This document shows, piece after piece, positions 42,170 to 42,989 of a stretch of 42,989 nucleotides of DNA. Within the stretch, counting starts at the first letter, position 1. Each line of letters starts with the position of its first letter. The DNA comes from an uncultured Pelagibacteraceae bacterium (GTDB lineage Bacteria; Pseudomonadota; Alphaproteobacteria; Pelagibacterales; Pelagibacteraceae): NCBI GenBank assembly GCA_902523615.1, contig CABYZW010000008.1:1-42989 (forward strand), given 5' to 3'. A program made the translations under genes and the position numbers. The notes below the pieces were generated by a model, which was not told the origin of the DNA, did not search any database, and saw nothing but the letters and a program-made list of their open reading frames with translations.

Positions 42170-42989
42170 TTAGATCAAAGGTTCTTGTTGGGTCATACAA
42201 TGGATCGCTCCAAATCCCCAAATAAGCTCACTACAATTTACAGGTATGATCTTTCTTTTTTTAAAAAATCTTTTAAAGATTGTTAATACCATTTTGTCGT
42301 GCTCATCATTAAAAAATGGCAAAAGTATAATTTTATTAGCAATATAAAAATTAAGATAACTTGCAGGAACTTTTACTTTATTGATATATATAGCTTTCGG
42401 CATTGGAATTTGAATAATCTTAAATTTTTTTCCATCAATATTTTTTGATCTTTTTAAAATTTTCAAATTTTCTTTCAAAATTTTAAAATTCTTATCTTTT
42501 TTATTTTTTTCAACAGCAGTCATTATGGTATTTGGAGAAACAAACCTTGCGATATCATCTACATGTCCATGCGTGTCATCACCTTCTATTCCTTTATTTA
42601 ACCATATAAAATTTTTTATATTAAGATATTTTCTCAAAGAGTTTTCTAAATTTAATTTACTAATTCCTGGATTTCTTTCCTGAATCTTACTCAGTAGGCA
42701 TTCTCGAGTTAGAATAATTGACCCCTTACCATTAACATCAATCGCACCACCTTCCAGAACTATCTTTTTTATTTTATTTTTTACTTTAATAGTGGGATCA
42801 ATTTTTTTAATCTTTGTTAATTTTACAATATTGCTATTAATTTCATCATCCTTTTGATAGTCTTTATATTTTGACCAACCATTAAATTTGAAATTAAGAA
42901 TAATTTTATCACCTTTTTTGTCATTTATCAGGAATATTGGACCAGTATCTCTGATCCAAATTCTATTAGTTGGGATTGAGTAGAATTTT
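42170..42989 (-). CDS. aguA: Agmatine deiminase (5' part cut by the window edge)
   Basis: The reading frame is open to the right edge, giving about 272 C-terminal residues of a ~350-residue enzyme. Visible blocks: RIWIRDTGPIFL, VLEGGAIDVNGKGS, KGIEGDDTHGHVDDIARFV with the catalytic His/Asp, and near the C-terminus GAIHCMTQQEP with the nucleophilic Cys. This is the agmatine deiminase branch of the peptidyl-arginine deiminase fold, converting agmatine to N-carbamoylputrescine and ammonia on the way to putrescine. The family N-terminus lies outside the window, and no partner N-carbamoylputrescine amidase is seen here. Confidence 0.9.
   Translation of the reverse strand, partial: KFYSIPTNRIWIRDTGPIFLINDKKGDKIILNFKFNGWSKYKDYQKDDEINSNIVKLTKIKKIDPTIKVKNKIKKIVLEGGAIDVNGKGSIILTRECLLSKIQERNPGISKLNLENSLRKYLNIKNFIWLNKGIEGDDTHGHVDDIARFVSPNTIMTAVEKNKKDKNFKILKENLKILKRSKNIDGKKFKIIQIPMPKAIYINKVKVPASYLNFYIANKIILLPFFNDEHDKMVLTIFKRFFKKRKIIPVNCSELIWGFGAIHCMTQQEPLI

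Overview
The window is an AT-rich, very densely packed bacterial chromosome segment with no mobile elements, CRISPR arrays, rRNA or tRNA that I can see. Gene content and order (sdhCDAB, mmsA, mdh, sucCD, sucAB, lpd, then priA and an F1-only atpHAGDC operon; rplU-rpmA-obgE-proBA-nadD-rsfS-ctpA-nudH; metX-metW; class I lysyl-tRNA synthetase) are alphaproteobacterial. The low GC, tiny or overlapping intergenic gaps, a DMSP demethylase-like gene and a SAM-II riboswitch point to a streamlined marine lineage such as SAR11/Pelagibacterales or a close ecological analogue. This placement is inference from content, not from a phylogeny.

Layout. (1) 1-2503: the end of a DmdB-like acyl-CoA ligase, an alpha/beta hydrolase and a DmdA-like DMSP demethylase, tightly coupled. 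(2) 2523-16935: asd, then a co-directional block encoding complex II, methylmalonate/malonate-semialdehyde dehydrogenase, malate dehydrogenase, succinyl-CoA synthetase and 2-oxoglutarate dehydrogenase E1, E2 and E3. (3) 16958-23808: priA and the ATP synthase F1 genes. (4) 23801-32823, minus strand: RNA/protein housekeeping, proline synthesis, Obg GTPase, L27/L21, glyoxalase II and the metX-metW methionine genes, whose 5' leader holds a SAM-II riboswitch. (5) 33018-34996: hisC and a prephenate dehydrogenase. (6) 34993-38552, minus strand: a NlpC/P60 peptidase, an AmpG-like transporter and TrkH. (7) 38639-42167: class I lysS, pyrD, rpmB and a queuosine-precursor transporter. (8) 42170-42989, minus strand: an agmatine deiminase cut by the right edge.

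The first 24 kb reads as one energy-metabolism neighbourhood: DMSP and other C3 acids can enter through the Dmd enzymes and MmsA, be oxidised through the adjacent TCA enzymes, and drive the ATP synthase. The most interesting points are: loss of both expected heme b ligand positions in SdhC and SdhD while the quinone-site residues remain; an unassigned hydrolase inserted between dmdB-like and dmdA-like genes; and a SAM-II aptamer whose 3' strand is perfectly repeated in inverted form next to the metX start codon, suggesting an unusual expression platform. I found no wholly new multi-gene system such as a defence island or secretion system. No gene-free stretch exceeds 300 bases; the largest gap is 32824-33017.
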